Assembly: GCF_019316905.1 (NCBI RefSeq)
Contig: NZ_CP079216.1
Coordinates: forward strand, 930,001 to 994,000
Direction: 5' to 3'
Source: Tessaracoccus palaemonis
Lineage (GTDB): Bacteria > Actinomycetota > Actinomycetes > Propionibacteriales > Propionibacteriaceae
DNA length: 64,000 bases
In this document: positions 8,866 to 17,163 of the stretch, in pieces
Layout of the letters: every line of letters begins with the position of its first letter
Position numbering within the stretch: the first letter of the stretch is position 1
Made by a program: the position numbers and the translations under genes
Notes under the pieces: generated by a model
What the model was told of the DNA's origin: nothing
The model's input: only the letters and a program-made list of their open reading frames with translations
Database searches by the model: none

Positions 8866-8900
8866 TTACGGGTGCGTAACCTACGTTTGCGTAAGTTACG
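8866..8900 (-). promoter_or_regulatory. Inverted TACG/CGTA repeats and -10 upstream of the acyl-CoA synthetase
   Basis: TTACG at 8866-8870 pairs with CGTAA at 8875-8879, TACG at 8882-8885 with CGTA at 8890-8893, and CGTAAC at 8875-8880 with GTTACG at 8895-8900. On the minus strand a TAGGTT hexamer (8878-8883) lies inside the block and could be the -10 element. A repressor such as a TetR-family fatty-acid regulator binding here would block transcription; the regulator itself is not identifiable in the window. Confidence 0.4.
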
Positions 8901-8912
8901 GTACGCCCCGGT

Positions 8913-10001
8913 TCAGACGGGTTGGGAGGCAGTCCGCGCCAACATCTGCCCCCGGGAGTTGTGGGAGCCGGACAACGGGTCGAAGACGACCGTGCGCTGG
9001 ATGCTGTAGCTCGCCAGGAAGAGGGCCGCCTCCGTGGCCACCTTGGCGAGCAGCAGTGGGGTGCCGGCGTCGGTCAGGGCGGTCAGCACGCCGTAGTTGG
9101 CGGCCAGCAGCAGCGCGGCCAGCGACAGATAGCGCAGGGTCGCCGAGCGCAGCGGAACCTCGCGGCCGCGCCGGAAGACCAGCCTCCGGTTCACGGCGAA
9201 GTTGACCCCGGCGCTCACCAGGCGGGCGCCCACGACGGCGAGCAGCAGCCGGCCCGTGAACCAGTTCAGCAGCAGGAGCACGCCGGTGTCGACCGCGAAC
9301 GCCAGCAGGCTCGACCCCGCGAACCGGGCCAGGGGAGCATAGATGCGCAGCGAGTCGACGAGCGGGCGGAAGTGGCTCGACGCGTTGCCGTCGGTGTAGA
9401 CGGTCTCGATCGGCATGGTGACGAGCGAGATGCCCGACTGGCGGGCCAGGAGAAGCATGCGGAACTCGTAGTCGAAGCGGTCGCCCTGGATGCCGAGGGC
9501 CCAGGGCAGGGTGATGGCGGGGAAGGCGCGCAGCCCGGTCTGCGTGTCGGGGACGTCCTGCCGCGTGACGGACCGGAACAGCGCGCGGGTGACCGAGTTG
9601 CCGAAGCGGCTGCGCGCCGGCACGGCGCCGGTGAACTCGCGGCAGCCCAGCACCACGCACCGCTGGCCCGGGGGGAGTGTGTCGAGCCGGGCGGCCACCC
9701 GGGCGATGTCGGTGGGCGTGTGCTGGCCGTCGCAGTCGGCGGTCACGACCCCGAAGCCGGGCAGCCGCGTCACGATGTCCGCGAAGCCGGTCCGCAGGGC
9801 CGCGCCCTTGCCGCGGTTGTGCTCGTGCGTGAGGATCACGGCCCCGCTCGCCGCCGCGGCGGCGAAGACGTCGCAGTAGTCGGGGCCGGAGCCGTCGTCG
9901 ACGATGACCACCGGAACGTCGGGCAGCGCGGCGTCGAGCTGCGTGACGAGCGCGACCAGGCGCAGGTCAGGCTCGTAGGCGGGGATGAGTACTGCGAACA
10001 T
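8913..10001 (-). CDS. Family 2 glycosyltransferase fused to a GtrA membrane domain
   Basis: A 362-residue two-domain protein. Residues 1 to about 225 are a dolichyl-phosphate-mannose-synthase-like GT2 domain with VIVDDGSG, HNRGKGAALRTG and the DCDGQH metal-binding motif. Residues ~230-345 contain four membrane segments with the GtrA pattern ending in a FNYSI-like block (here SYSIQRTVVF). Such fusions transfer a sugar to a polyprenyl phosphate and move or present it at the membrane for cell-envelope glycan synthesis. It starts 12 nt after the NAGPA-domain gene, so the two probably form an operon. Confidence 0.85.
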   Translation of the reverse strand: MFAVLIPAYEPDLRLVALVTQLDAALPDVPVVIVDDGSGPDYCDVFAAAAASGAVILTHEHNRGKGAALRTGFADIVTRLPGFGVVTADCDGQHTPTDIARVAARLDTLPPGQRCVVLGCREFTGAVPARSRFGNSVTRALFRSVTRQDVPDTQTGLRAFPAITLPWALGIQGDRFDYEFRMLLLARQSGISLVTMPIETVYTDGNASSHFRPLVDSLRIYAPLARFAGSSLLAFAVDTGVLLLLNWFTGRLLLAVVGARLVSAGVNFAVNRRLVFRRGREVPLRSATLRYLSLAALLLAANYGVLTALTDAGTPLLLAKVATEAALFLASYSIQRTVVFDPLSGSHNSRGQMLARTASQPV

Positions 10002-10013
10002 GGCACGCTCCGT

Positions 10014-10982
10014 TCAGCCGATGTAGAGGATGTCGCTGGTGGCGCGCTCGCCGCCGTTGGAGGGTTGGTTGACGACCTCGCCGTTGAACCACAGCTCGCT
10101 GGAGCCGCCGCCGTCGAGGTTGTACGCCTCGGTCGCGCCGAGGCCCTGCATGATCCCCGCGAGCTCCGTCATGGTGACGCCGCGGCTGTAACCCGTCTCG
10201 CGGCCGTCGACGACCACGAACACGAAGTGGTTCTCGTCGATGATCCCGATGGCCGTGCGGGGCTGCTCGCCCTGGATGGAATGGTTGCCGACGTTGGTGT
10301 CGATCTCCACGTCGTCGATGCCGGAGACGACCTCTCCGCCTGTGACGAGCGCCGGACCGAAGCTGAGCGTCTGCCACACGCCGTCGGTGAGGAGCTCGTC
10401 GGCCGTGGTCGCGGTCTCGTCGTAGACCCGCATGCTGCCGTCGGTGTAGATCGCCAGCCCCGTGCGGGCCGGGTCGTCGCGGTAGACGACGCCGTTGCGG
10501 ATCACGATGCCGGAGTCACGGAAGCCGTAGTAGTCGCCGTTGATGGCCAGCACGGCGTCGTTGTCGGTCGCGATGGTGCTGACCAGGTCCGTGATGTTCT
10601 CGCCGAACTGGTTGTCGGCGAAGGCCGACCGCAGCTGCGTCGCATCGTCGATCGTCACGTCGGCGACGTAGTACGTCACGGTGTCGTCGCCGGAGCCCTG
10701 CGTCACCTGGGAGATGGAGATGGAGGTGTCGTCGCTCGTATACGAGTCGTCGGTGACCTCGGCGGCCCGTGCCGTGCCCTCGGTGGCCTCGTCGGTCGCC
10801 TCAGCGGAGGCGGCCTGCGAGGCCTCGTACGCCGCGACGTCGGCGATCTCGACGTGGCGTACGACGAAGCGGTCGAGCGCCCAGCCGGTCGCCCCGCCCA
10901 GGCTGAGCACGAGGGTCGCCACGAGGCCTGCGATGATGCCGCGCCTCGTGCGGCGGGGCCGTGTCTGTCGTTCGTCTCTCAC
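10014..10982 (-). CDS. Phosphodiester glycosidase (NAGPA) domain protein
   Basis: A 322-residue membrane-anchored protein that starts with GTG. A basic N terminus is followed by one hydrophobic segment at about residues 17-38, then an acidic Ala/Thr-rich linker, then a NAGPA-type domain with AINGDYYGF, RTAIGI and NLDGGGSSELW motifs. Family members act on phosphodiester-linked sugars, and in bacteria they are placed among exopolysaccharide or wall-glycan enzymes. The domain faces the outside. The GTG is only 6 nt from a strong hairpin stem, so the transcript is probably leaderless. Confidence 0.83.
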   Translation of the reverse strand: MRDERQTRPRRTRRGIIAGLVATLVLSLGGATGWALDRFVVRHVEIADVAAYEASQAASAEATDEATEGTARAAEVTDDSYTSDDTSISISQVTQGSGDDTVTYYVADVTIDDATQLRSAFADNQFGENITDLVSTIATDNDAVLAINGDYYGFRDSGIVIRNGVVYRDDPARTGLAIYTDGSMRVYDETATTADELLTDGVWQTLSFGPALVTGGEVVSGIDDVEIDTNVGNHSIQGEQPRTAIGIIDENHFVFVVVDGRETGYSRGVTMTELAGIMQGLGATEAYNLDGGGSSELWFNGEVVNQPSNGGERATSDILYIG

Positions 10983-10988
10983 ACGTCA

Positions 10989-11030
10989 ACAGTGCGCCCC
11001 GAGCCGGTGGTCCGGCTCGGGGCGCACTGT
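10989..11030. terminator. Perfect 19-bp hairpin between two minus-strand genes
   Basis: Bases 10989-11007 and 11012-11030 are exact reverse complements around a 4-nt loop, a GC-rich stem. It is well placed to end transcription from the 11051 gene on the minus strand, although no U-run follows. The CACTGT hexamer read on the minus strand (10989-10994) ends 6 nt before the GTG at 10982, so the same bases may serve as the -10 of the next gene. Confidence 0.7.
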
Positions 11031-11050
11031 GAATGCCCTGTGGTTGGGGA

Positions 11051-11845
11051 TCAGTCGTCCAGCAGCCCCATCAGCAGCGAGAAGCCGCCGATCATCAGCG
11101 CCCCCTGCGTGACCGACCGCAGCGCGGGATCCATGCCGTGGCGGCCGTAGTAGCCCTGGACCCACGGCGCGTACTCACGGGAGTCCCAGTAGGGCACCAT
11201 GCCCTGACCTGCGTTGACCATGCGGATCGACGGATCGTTGCCCGTGCGGATGCGCTGCGCGTCCGCCGCGCAGGCGGGCACCTGGCGGGCGGCGCCGCCG
11301 GCGGGCGCCCAGGTCACGTCCTCGACCGAGACGCCGTGCGCCGGGTCGAAGAAACAGGGAGCGCGGTGCTCCGGGACCGGCCGTCCCTCGGCGCGCGCCT
11401 TGACGCAGGCGATGTTGTAGCGGCCCTCCTCGAGGATCTGCGCGATGCGCTTCACGTCGGCGTTGGACCTGGCGGTGAGCAGCTGCTGCTTGGATCCGTC
11501 GTACGCGTCGAGTGCACTGGAGTAGTCGTCCCGGGCCTCGGCGCTGAGCTCGCGGCCGACGACGTCGAGGTCGAGGTCGCGCAGCTCCTCGCCGTACGTC
11601 GTGATGTCGGCGTCGATCGCGTCGCGGGACGCCTGCGTCATCGCCTGCTGCGCTGCCGGATCGTAGCCCTGCTGCCCGGCGAACTGCGCCGGCCCACCGA
11701 GCATGCCGTAGGGCTGGCCGGGGCGCGGGCCGAGCTGCTGGGGCGGATAACCGCCGTCGCCGAGGCTGGGACGGTTGCTGCGCGTCACCCCGAGCACGAT
11801 CGACACCAGGATGAAGATGAAGATCATCACGAGGAAGCCGCTCAT
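11051..11845 (-). CDS. Hypothetical protein with one N-terminal membrane segment
   Basis: A 264-residue protein I do not recognise. A hydrophobic helix at residues 3-20 is followed by a Gly/Pro/Gln-rich stretch (about 25-65), a helical part of about 100 residues, and a C-terminal part with three well-spaced cysteines near residues 150-190 in a CVKARAEGR...CFFDP...CAADAQR arrangement. The C terminus again contains a hydrophobic stretch (IGGFSLLMGLL). It probably sits at the membrane with the bulk in one compartment. A strong hairpin follows it. Confidence 0.6.
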   Translation of the reverse strand: MSGFLVMIFIFILVSIVLGVTRSNRPSLGDGGYPPQQLGPRPGQPYGMLGGPAQFAGQQGYDPAAQQAMTQASRDAIDADITTYGEELRDLDLDVVGRELSAEARDDYSSALDAYDGSKQQLLTARSNADVKRIAQILEEGRYNIACVKARAEGRPVPEHRAPCFFDPAHGVSVEDVTWAPAGGAARQVPACAADAQRIRTGNDPSIRMVNAGQGMVPYWDSREYAPWVQGYYGRHGMDPALRSVTQGALMIGGFSLLMGLLDD

Positions 11846-11866
11846 GGTGGACCACCATTCACATTA

Positions 11867-11881
11867 GGAGAACTGCTCTCC
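11867..11881. repeat. Short inverted repeat upstream of the 11845 gene
   Basis: GGAGA (11867-11871) and TCTCC (11877-11881) are separated by 5 nt. It lies about 20 nt upstream of the minus-strand ATG at 11845 and could be a small hairpin or operator; nothing else supports it. Confidence 0.25.
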
Positions 11882-11930
11882 AGGATAGGCCTCGGGGACA
11901 ACCCCCACCCCGGTCACTCCCTGGCGGGCC

Positions 11931-13709
11931 TCACTCCGGATCGACGATCTCGCACAGGACCTGCCCGGCCGTCACCGTGTCGGCGGCGGCCACTGCGAGC
12001 GCGGCGACGATCCCGTCGCGGTGCGCCTTGAGCGGCTGCTCCATCTTCATGGCCTCGATCACCGCGATCGTGTCGCCTTCGGCGACGCTCTGTCCCTCCT
12101 CGACGGCGACCTTCACGATCGTGCCCTGCATCGGGGAGGTCAGCGCGTTCCCGCTGGGGGCCGAGACCCTGCTGCCGCCGCGGTCGCGACGGGTCGGCTT
12201 CTTCGCGACCTTCGTCGCGGCCGCGGGCCTGGCCGCGAACGTGCCGGGCAGCTTGACCTCGACGCGTCGGCCGTTGACCTCGACGACGACCACCTCCGGC
12301 TCGGGGGCGTCCTCGGCCTCGCCGAGCACGCCGGTGTAGGGGGCGATATCGCCGGTGAACTCCGTCTCGATCCACCGGGTGTGGACCAGGAAGTCGCCGC
12401 CCGGGGCGGTGTAGGCGTCGTCCTCCAGCACCACGCGGTGGAAGGGGACCACCGTCGGCATGCCCTCGATCTCCAGCTCCGACAGCGCGCGGCGCGACCT
12501 GGCGATCGCCTGGGCGCGGTCGGCGCCCGTGACGATGACCTTCGCCACCAGCGAATCGAAGGCGCCGGGGACCGTCATGCCGGCGTGGTAGCCCTCGTCG
12601 ACGCGGATGCCGGGGCCGGAGGGGGCGTGCCACCTGACCAGGGTGCCGGGCGCGGGCATGAAGTTGCGGCCGGCGTCCTCGGCGTTGATGCGGAACTCGA
12701 TCGAGTGGCCGCGCACCTGGGGATCGTCGTAGCCGAGCTCCTCACCGGCGGCGATGCGGAACATCTCGCGGACCAGATCGAGCCCGGTGACCTCCTCCGA
12801 GACCGGGTGCTCCACCTGCAGGCGCGTGTTGACCTCGAGGAACGAGATGGTGCCGTCGAGGCCGACCAGGAACTCGCAGGTCCCCGCCCCGACGTAGCCG
12901 GCCTCCCTGAGGATGGCCTTGCTGGACGTGTAGAGCCGGGCGAGCTGCTCGTCGCTCAGGAACGGGGCGGGGGCCTCCTCGACGAGCTTCTGGTGGCGGC
13001 GCTGCAGCGAGCAGTCGCGCGTCGAGACGACGACCACGTTGCCGTGCTGATCGGCCAGGCACTGCGTCTCCACGTGGCGTGGCTTGTCGAGGTAGCGCTC
13101 GACGAAGCACTCGCCGCGCCCGAAGGCCGTGACGGCCTCGCGCGTCGCCGACTCGAACAGGTCGGGGATCTCCTCGAGCGTGCGTGCGACCTTCAGGCCG
13201 CGGCCGCCGCCGCCGAAGGCCGCCTTGATGGCGATCGGCAGCCCGAACTCGGTCGCGAAGGCGACCACCTCGTCTGCGTCCGCGACGGGGTCGGCCGTGC
13301 CGGGCACCAGCGGTGCGCCAACCTTCTGCGCGATGTGACGGGCCTTGACCTTGTCGCCCAGCGAGTCGATCGCGGCGGGCGGGGGGCCGATCCAGATCAG
13401 CCCCGCGTCGAGGACGGCCTGGGCGAAGTCGGCGTTCTCCGCCAGGAAGCCGTAGCCGGGGTGCACCGCGTCGGCGCCGGAGCGGCGGGCCACCTCGAGC
13501 AGCTTCGCGACGTTCAGGTAGGTGTCGGCCGGGGTGGCGCCGTTCAGCGCGAAGGCCTCGTCGGCAAGCTTCACGAATAGCGAGTCGGCGTCCGAGTCGG
13601 CGTACACGGCGACGGAGTTGATTCCGGCGTCACGGGCGGCTCGGATCACGCGGACGGCGATCTCTCCCCGGTTGGCGATCAGGACCTTCGAAATGGCGTC
13701 ATTGCCCAC
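11931..13709 (-). CDS. accC: Acyl-CoA carboxylase alpha subunit (biotin carboxylase + BCCP)
   Basis: A 592-residue fusion that carboxylates its own biotin with bicarbonate and ATP and hands the carboxyl group to the beta subunit. The biotin carboxylase part (about 1-450) shows [20 protein letters not shown], the Gly-rich ATP loop [11 protein letters not shown] and [12 protein letters not shown] linker of about 70 residues leads to the biotinyl domain with EAMKM; the biotinylated residue is Lys555. Start GTG 13709 is preceded by a GAGGA ribosome-binding site. AccD, AccE and BirA lie a few kilobases away, so this is probably the acetyl-/propionyl-CoA carboxylase alpha chain. Confidence 0.94.
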   Translation of the reverse strand: MGNDAISKVLIANRGEIAVRVIRAARDAGINSVAVYADSDADSLFVKLADEAFALNGATPADTYLNVAKLLEVARRSGADAVHPGYGFLAENADFAQAVLDAGLIWIGPPPAAIDSLGDKVKARHIAQKVGAPLVPGTADPVADADEVVAFATEFGLPIAIKAAFGGGGRGLKVARTLEEIPDLFESATREAVTAFGRGECFVERYLDKPRHVETQCLADQHGNVVVVSTRDCSLQRRHQKLVEEAPAPFLSDEQLARLYTSSKAILREAGYVGAGTCEFLVGLDGTISFLEVNTRLQVEHPVSEEVTGLDLVREMFRIAAGEELGYDDPQVRGHSIEFRINAEDAGRNFMPAPGTLVRWHAPSGPGIRVDEGYHAGMTVPGAFDSLVAKVIVTGADRAQAIARSRRALSELEIEGMPTVVPFHRVVLEDDAYTAPGGDFLVHTRWIETEFTGDIAPYTGVLGEAEDAPEPEVVVVEVNGRRVEVKLPGTFAARPAAATKVAKKPTRRDRGGSRVSAPSGNALTSPMQGTIVKVAVEEGQSVAEGDTIAVIEAMKMEQPLKAHRDGIVAALAVAAADTVTAGQVLCEIVDPE

Positions 13710-13796
13710 GGCTGTTCCTCACTGAAAACGGATCTACGCGGAGTCTAACTGCGTTTGCGTGGGGGCGTGGGTGGTGCCCGAAAGCTCCCCGTGTGA

Positions 13797-13802
13797 CAGG
13801 CT
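13797..13802 (+). promoter_or_regulatory. Putative -10 element of the Nudix gene
   Basis: CAGGCT ends 6 nt before ATG 13809; no ribosome-binding site is visible, as expected for a leaderless start. Confidence 0.35.
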
Positions 13803-13808
13803 GGGCGC

Positions 13809-14279
13809 ATGCCGACCCCACCCTTCATCCTCGACCTGCGCAGCCGCATCGGGCACGCGCCCCTGTGGCTGATGGGAGCCAACGCGCTGATCCTCCGCGG
13901 GCGCGACGTGCTGCTGGTGCGCCGCTGCGACACGGGCGAGTGGGCTCCCGTCAGCGGGATCGTCGACCCGGCCGAGCACCCGGCCAGCACCGCCGTACGC
14001 GAGGCCATGGAGGAGGCCGGCGTCGTCATCGAGGTGGAGAGGCTGCTCTGGACCGTCGTCACCGACGTCATCACCTACGCCAACGGGGACGTGACGCAGT
14101 ACCTCGACCACGGCTTCAGGTGCCGCTGGGTATCCGGAGAGGCACGCGTGGGCGACGAGGAGTCGAGCGACGTGGCGTGGTTCCCCCTCGACGCGCTCCC
14201 GTCGCCGCGCCAGCCGCGGCTCGACGCGATGGTCCGGATCGCGCTGGAGGACCCGCGCGACGTCGTGTTCGAGCTCTGA
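13809..14279 (+). CDS. Nudix hydrolase
   Basis: A 156-residue Nudix protein. The complete Nudix box GX5EX7REUXEEXGU spans residues 50-72 (G50, E56, R64, E65, E68, E69, G71), so the metal-dependent pyrophosphohydrolase fold should be active. The substrate of such proteins, a nucleoside diphosphate linked to another group, cannot be deduced. It is divergent from accC and faces the MscS gene. Confidence 0.88.
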   Translation: MPTPPFILDLRSRIGHAPLWLMGANALILRGRDVLLVRRCDTGEWAPVSGIVDPAEHPASTAVREAMEEAGVVIEVERLLWTVVTDVITYANGDVTQYLDHGFRCRWVSGEARVGDEESSDVAWFPLDALPSPRQPRLDAMVRIALEDPRDVVFEL

Positions 14280-14280
14280 G

Positions 14281-15864
14281 TCAGTCCTCGTCGTCCGACG
14301 GGGCGGGTGCCTTCGGGTCCACGCGCGGCATGATGCGGGTCTCGATCGCCTGCTGCCTGCCCGTGTCGGCCTTCGAGGGGGGCCGCCCGTCGGGGCCGAC
14401 CGCCTCCTGCTCCCCGGTCCGCTGCCTACGTTCGGCGGCCTGCTCCCGCTCGGCCATGTCGGCGGCGCTGGGACCCGACATCTGCCGGTTGCGCTCGTCG
14501 GCCTCCGGGGAACCCGAGTAGAGCCTCGCCTGCGCGCTGCGGGACCCGAGCGTGGTCTCGGTAGGCGTCTCCGCCTCTCCGGGTTTCGCCTCGAAGTCCA
14601 CGCGGAACGGCAACGCGGCGGCCTCCTCGTGCTTCCGGTTCGACAGCCACGACTGGAGCCACTTGGGCAGCGCGCCGTCGTCGGCCTGGTGCGGCTCGAC
14701 CTCCTCGACGGGGGCCATCACCTGTGTCTCGTCGTTGAGTTCCTCCGCCCGGAACTCCTGGACGGCCTTCGCCTCGAACTCGTCGCGCTCCTCGACGGTG
14801 GGGGCGGTGGTGGTCTCCGGCTCGAGGCGGGTGCGGGGCAGCGCGTAGACGGCGTCGTGCTGCAGCCAGCTGATCAGCTCCTCGCGCACGTAGCAGCGCA
14901 GGTCCCACAGCTCGCCGGAGGTGGCGGCCGACACGACCGCCCGGACCCGGACCGGCCCTCCGGTGGCGTCGGTCACCTGCAGCGAGGCGGAGCGGCCGTC
15001 CCACAGGTCGCTGGAGCGGACGATGCGCATCAGTTCGACGCGCATGGCCTCGATCGGGACCAGCCAGTCGAGGTCCATGCCCACCTCGCCGAGCAGCCGC
15101 GGCTCGCGACGCGTCCAGTTCTCGAAGGCCTTGGTGGTGAAGTAGTTGCTCGGCACGATCCAGCGGCGGTCGTCCCAGGTGCGCACCACGACGTAGGTCA
15201 GGGTGATCTCCTCAACCGAGCCCTGCTGCGTCTCGAACACGATCAGGTCACCGACGCGCAGCGCGTCGGAGAACGCGATCTGCATGCCGGCGAACACGTT
15301 GGCCAGCGACGACTGGACCGCGAGGCCGGCCACGATCGACAGCACGCCGGCGGACGCGATCAGCGACGCCCCGACGGCGCGGAACGCCTCGAAGGTCAGG
15401 AGCGCCCCGGCAAGGGCACAGACCCACACCACCGCGATCGCGACGCGGGAGATGATCTGCATCTGGGTGCGGATGCGCCGGTAGTGGGGGGTCTCCTCGT
15501 CCTCGCTGGACTGCTTGTGGACGATCGCGTCCTCCGCGGTCTGGATGACGCCCGTCAGCAGCAGGGCCATCGCCATGATCATGACGATGAGGAAGCCCTG
15601 CGAGAAGTACTGACGCCACACAGGAACCGAGGAGCCCAGCGCGGGCGCGGTCGGGATCAGCACCCCCAGCCCGGTGCCGAGCAGCACGCAGAACACGCGC
15701 TGAGGCAGCCGCATGCTGCCGGTCAGGCCCTCCATGCGGGGGTGCCGGCGCACGATCACCCGTCCCACGACCGACAGCAGGACAGAGGCGAGGGCGCCGG
15801 CCACCAGGCCGATGCCCGCCCACATCGCGATGGTCAAGGTGGAGATGGCGGCATCTGCTTCCAT
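14281..15864 (-). CDS. MscS-family mechanosensitive channel with long C-terminal tail
   Basis: A 527-residue membrane protein. Hydrophobic segments lie at about residues 9-32, 55-75, 88-108 and 135-195, the last being the pore-lining region with SLIASAGVLSIVAGLAVQ. The MscS beta domain follows with GDLIVFE and a VPSNYF motif. The final ~200 residues are charged and rich in Glu, Pro and Ala, longer than in small MscS proteins and probably disordered and cytoplasmic. Such channels open under membrane tension to release solutes. Confidence 0.9.
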   Translation of the reverse strand: MEADAAISTLTIAMWAGIGLVAGALASVLLSVVGRVIVRRHPRMEGLTGSMRLPQRVFCVLLGTGLGVLIPTAPALGSSVPVWRQYFSQGFLIVMIMAMALLLTGVIQTAEDAIVHKQSSEDEETPHYRRIRTQMQIISRVAIAVVWVCALAGALLTFEAFRAVGASLIASAGVLSIVAGLAVQSSLANVFAGMQIAFSDALRVGDLIVFETQQGSVEEITLTYVVVRTWDDRRWIVPSNYFTTKAFENWTRREPRLLGEVGMDLDWLVPIEAMRVELMRIVRSSDLWDGRSASLQVTDATGGPVRVRAVVSAATSGELWDLRCYVREELISWLQHDAVYALPRTRLEPETTTAPTVEERDEFEAKAVQEFRAEELNDETQVMAPVEEVEPHQADDGALPKWLQSWLSNRKHEEAAALPFRVDFEAKPGEAETPTETTLGSRSAQARLYSGSPEADERNRQMSGPSAADMAEREQAAERRQRTGEQEAVGPDGRPPSKADTGRQQAIETRIMPRVDPKAPAPSDDED

Positions 15865-15872
15865 GGACAGCG

Positions 15873-15878
15873 AGCCTA
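15873..15878 (-). promoter_or_regulatory. Putative -10 element of the MscS gene
   Basis: TAGGCT on the minus strand ends 8 nt before ATG 15864, consistent with a leaderless transcript. Confidence 0.38.
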
Positions 15879-15904
15879 GCCTGACCGACCCAACCGGACC
15901 TGTG

Positions 15905-16324
15905 TCAGCGGTCGGTGCGCAGCGTGAGGGCGCTCAGGGCCCCCGAGACGGTGAAGGCGCCGTCCCACGTGCCGTCGGTGAACAGCAGCGAGTTGCCCTC
16001 GTCGGCGGTGATCTGGAATCCGGCCGCCGGGAGCGTGGCGCGCAGGTGCGCCAGCACGTCGAGTCCGGACGGGGCCGAGAGGACCGCTGTGATGTTGTTC
16101 GCCGCGTCGGTGCGCTCGGTCAGCGTCGCGCCGACCGGCAGCGAGAGCCCGGCCGGGGCATGGGTGAACCCCAGTGCGGTCAGGGACACCCCGGCGGGCG
16201 GCGTCGCCGTGGCGGCCGGGGCGGGGGTGGTGACGGGCGGCGTCGTGCTCGTCGCGCCGGGGTCGGAGGCTGAGCAGCCGGCCAGCGCGAGGACAGTCAG
16301 CAGGGTCAGGGCGAGGCGGGGCAC
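15905..16324 (-). CDS. Small secreted lipoprotein of unknown function
   Basis: A 139-residue protein with a short signal peptide ending in the lipobox LAGC (Cys16 or so), then a Thr/Pro/Ala-rich linker and a compact C-terminal domain of about 95 residues with no motif I recognise. It should be lipid-anchored on the outer face of the membrane. The start is GTG 16324. A TAGAGT hexamer 6 nt upstream overlaps the maf stop codon, so it may have its own promoter although it closely follows maf. Confidence 0.75.
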   Translation of the reverse strand: MPRLALTLLTVLALAGCSASDPGATSTTPPVTTPAPAATATPPAGVSLTALGFTHAPAGLSLPVGATLTERTDAANNITAVLSAPSGLDVLAHLRATLPAAGFQITADEGNSLLFTDGTWDGAFTVSGALSALTLRTDR

Positions 16325-16330
16325 CCGCCC

Positions 16331-16336
16331 ACTCTA
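16331..16336 (-). promoter_or_regulatory. Putative -10 element of the lipoprotein gene
   Basis: TAGAGT on the minus strand ends 6 nt before GTG 16324, and its first three bases are the TAG stop of maf. Confidence 0.35.
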
Positions 16337-16933
16337 GGTCCGGTCCCAGAGGTCGGGCCACTTCACGTCCGCGTCGAGGACCATCTGCCTCACCAGCGGC
16401 AGCGACAGGCCGACGATGTTGTACGGGTCGCCCTCGATGGAGGTGACGAAGGCACCGCCGATGCCGTCGATCGTGAAGCCGCCAGCCACCCGCGTCGGTT
16501 CCCCCGTGGCGACATAGGCGTCGATCTCGGCGTCGTCCAGGTCCGCGAACCGCACGAGGGTGGTTCCCACCCGGGTCTGCACGGTCTCGTCGCCGCCGCG
16601 GCGCACGAGCACGTAGTGGCCGGTGTGGAGGAGGCCCTCGCCGGCGCGCATCCGTCGCCACAGCCTGGCCGCGGCCTCGGGGGTGCCGGGCTTGCCGTGG
16701 GCGCGGCCCTCGAACTCCAGCACGGAGTCGCAGGCGATGAGCACCACGTCGCCGTCGACCAGGGGCGCGACGATCTCGCCCTTCGCTCGGGCCAGCGTCG
16801 CGGACAGCCGCGCCGGGTTCGGGTCGAGTACCTGCGACTCGTCGAAGCCGGAGACGATCACCTCGGGTTGGATCCCGGCGCCGCGGAGCACGCCGAGGCG
16901 GGCGGGGGACTTGGAGGCCAGGACCACCCGCAT
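16334..16933 (-). CDS. maf: Maf-family nucleotide pyrophosphatase
   Basis: A 199-residue Maf/HAM1-type protein that hydrolyses nucleoside triphosphates, possibly modified ones, to monophosphates. The N-terminal VLASKSPARLGVL is the family signature, followed by the ACDSV motif and a GGFTIDGIGG segment. ATG 16933 begins exactly at the conserved N terminus; a GTG at 16942 overlapping the accE stop is an alternative. It lies downstream of accD-accE, a common order in actinobacteria. Confidence 0.9.
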   Translation of the reverse strand: MRVVLASKSPARLGVLRGAGIQPEVIVSGFDESQVLDPNPARLSATLARAKGEIVAPLVDGDVVLIACDSVLEFEGRAHGKPGTPEAAARLWRRMRAGEGLLHTGHYVLVRRGGDETVQTRVGTTLVRFADLDDAEIDAYVATGEPTRVAGGFTIDGIGGAFVTSIEGDPYNIVGLSLPLVRQMVLDADVKWPDLWDRT

Positions 16934-16938
16934 CGTCG

Positions 16939-17163
16939 TCACAGCCGGTGGTAGGTGCGCCACGCGTCGCGGCCGCTCACCAGCGGCGGGCGCAGGGTGC
17001 GGTAGTACGACTTCCAGCCGCCGGCCAGCGGCCGGTCGTCGGCTGAGCGCAGCCTCTCGGACCGTGCCGCGGCCGACAGCACCGCGACGACGGCCGCCAC
17101 CTCCTCATCCGAGAGACTCGCCTTCGTCAACGAGATCGACTCCGAGTCGCCTGCGCCGGTCAC
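16939..17163 (-). CDS. accE: Acyl-CoA carboxylase epsilon subunit
   Basis: A 74-residue protein. The GTG start at 17163 overlaps the accD stop by 4 nt (GTGA). The sequence has the expected layout: a short polar N terminus, a [13 protein letters not shown] helix, and a C-terminal W...LVSGRDAWR motif typical of epsilon subunits, which bind and stabilise the alpha-beta carboxylase complex. Size and context, between accD and maf, agree with the family. Confidence 0.85.
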   Translation of the reverse strand: MTGAGDSESISLTKASLSDEEVAAVVAVLSAAARSERLRSADDRPLAGGWKSYYRTLRPPLVSGRDAWRTYHRL

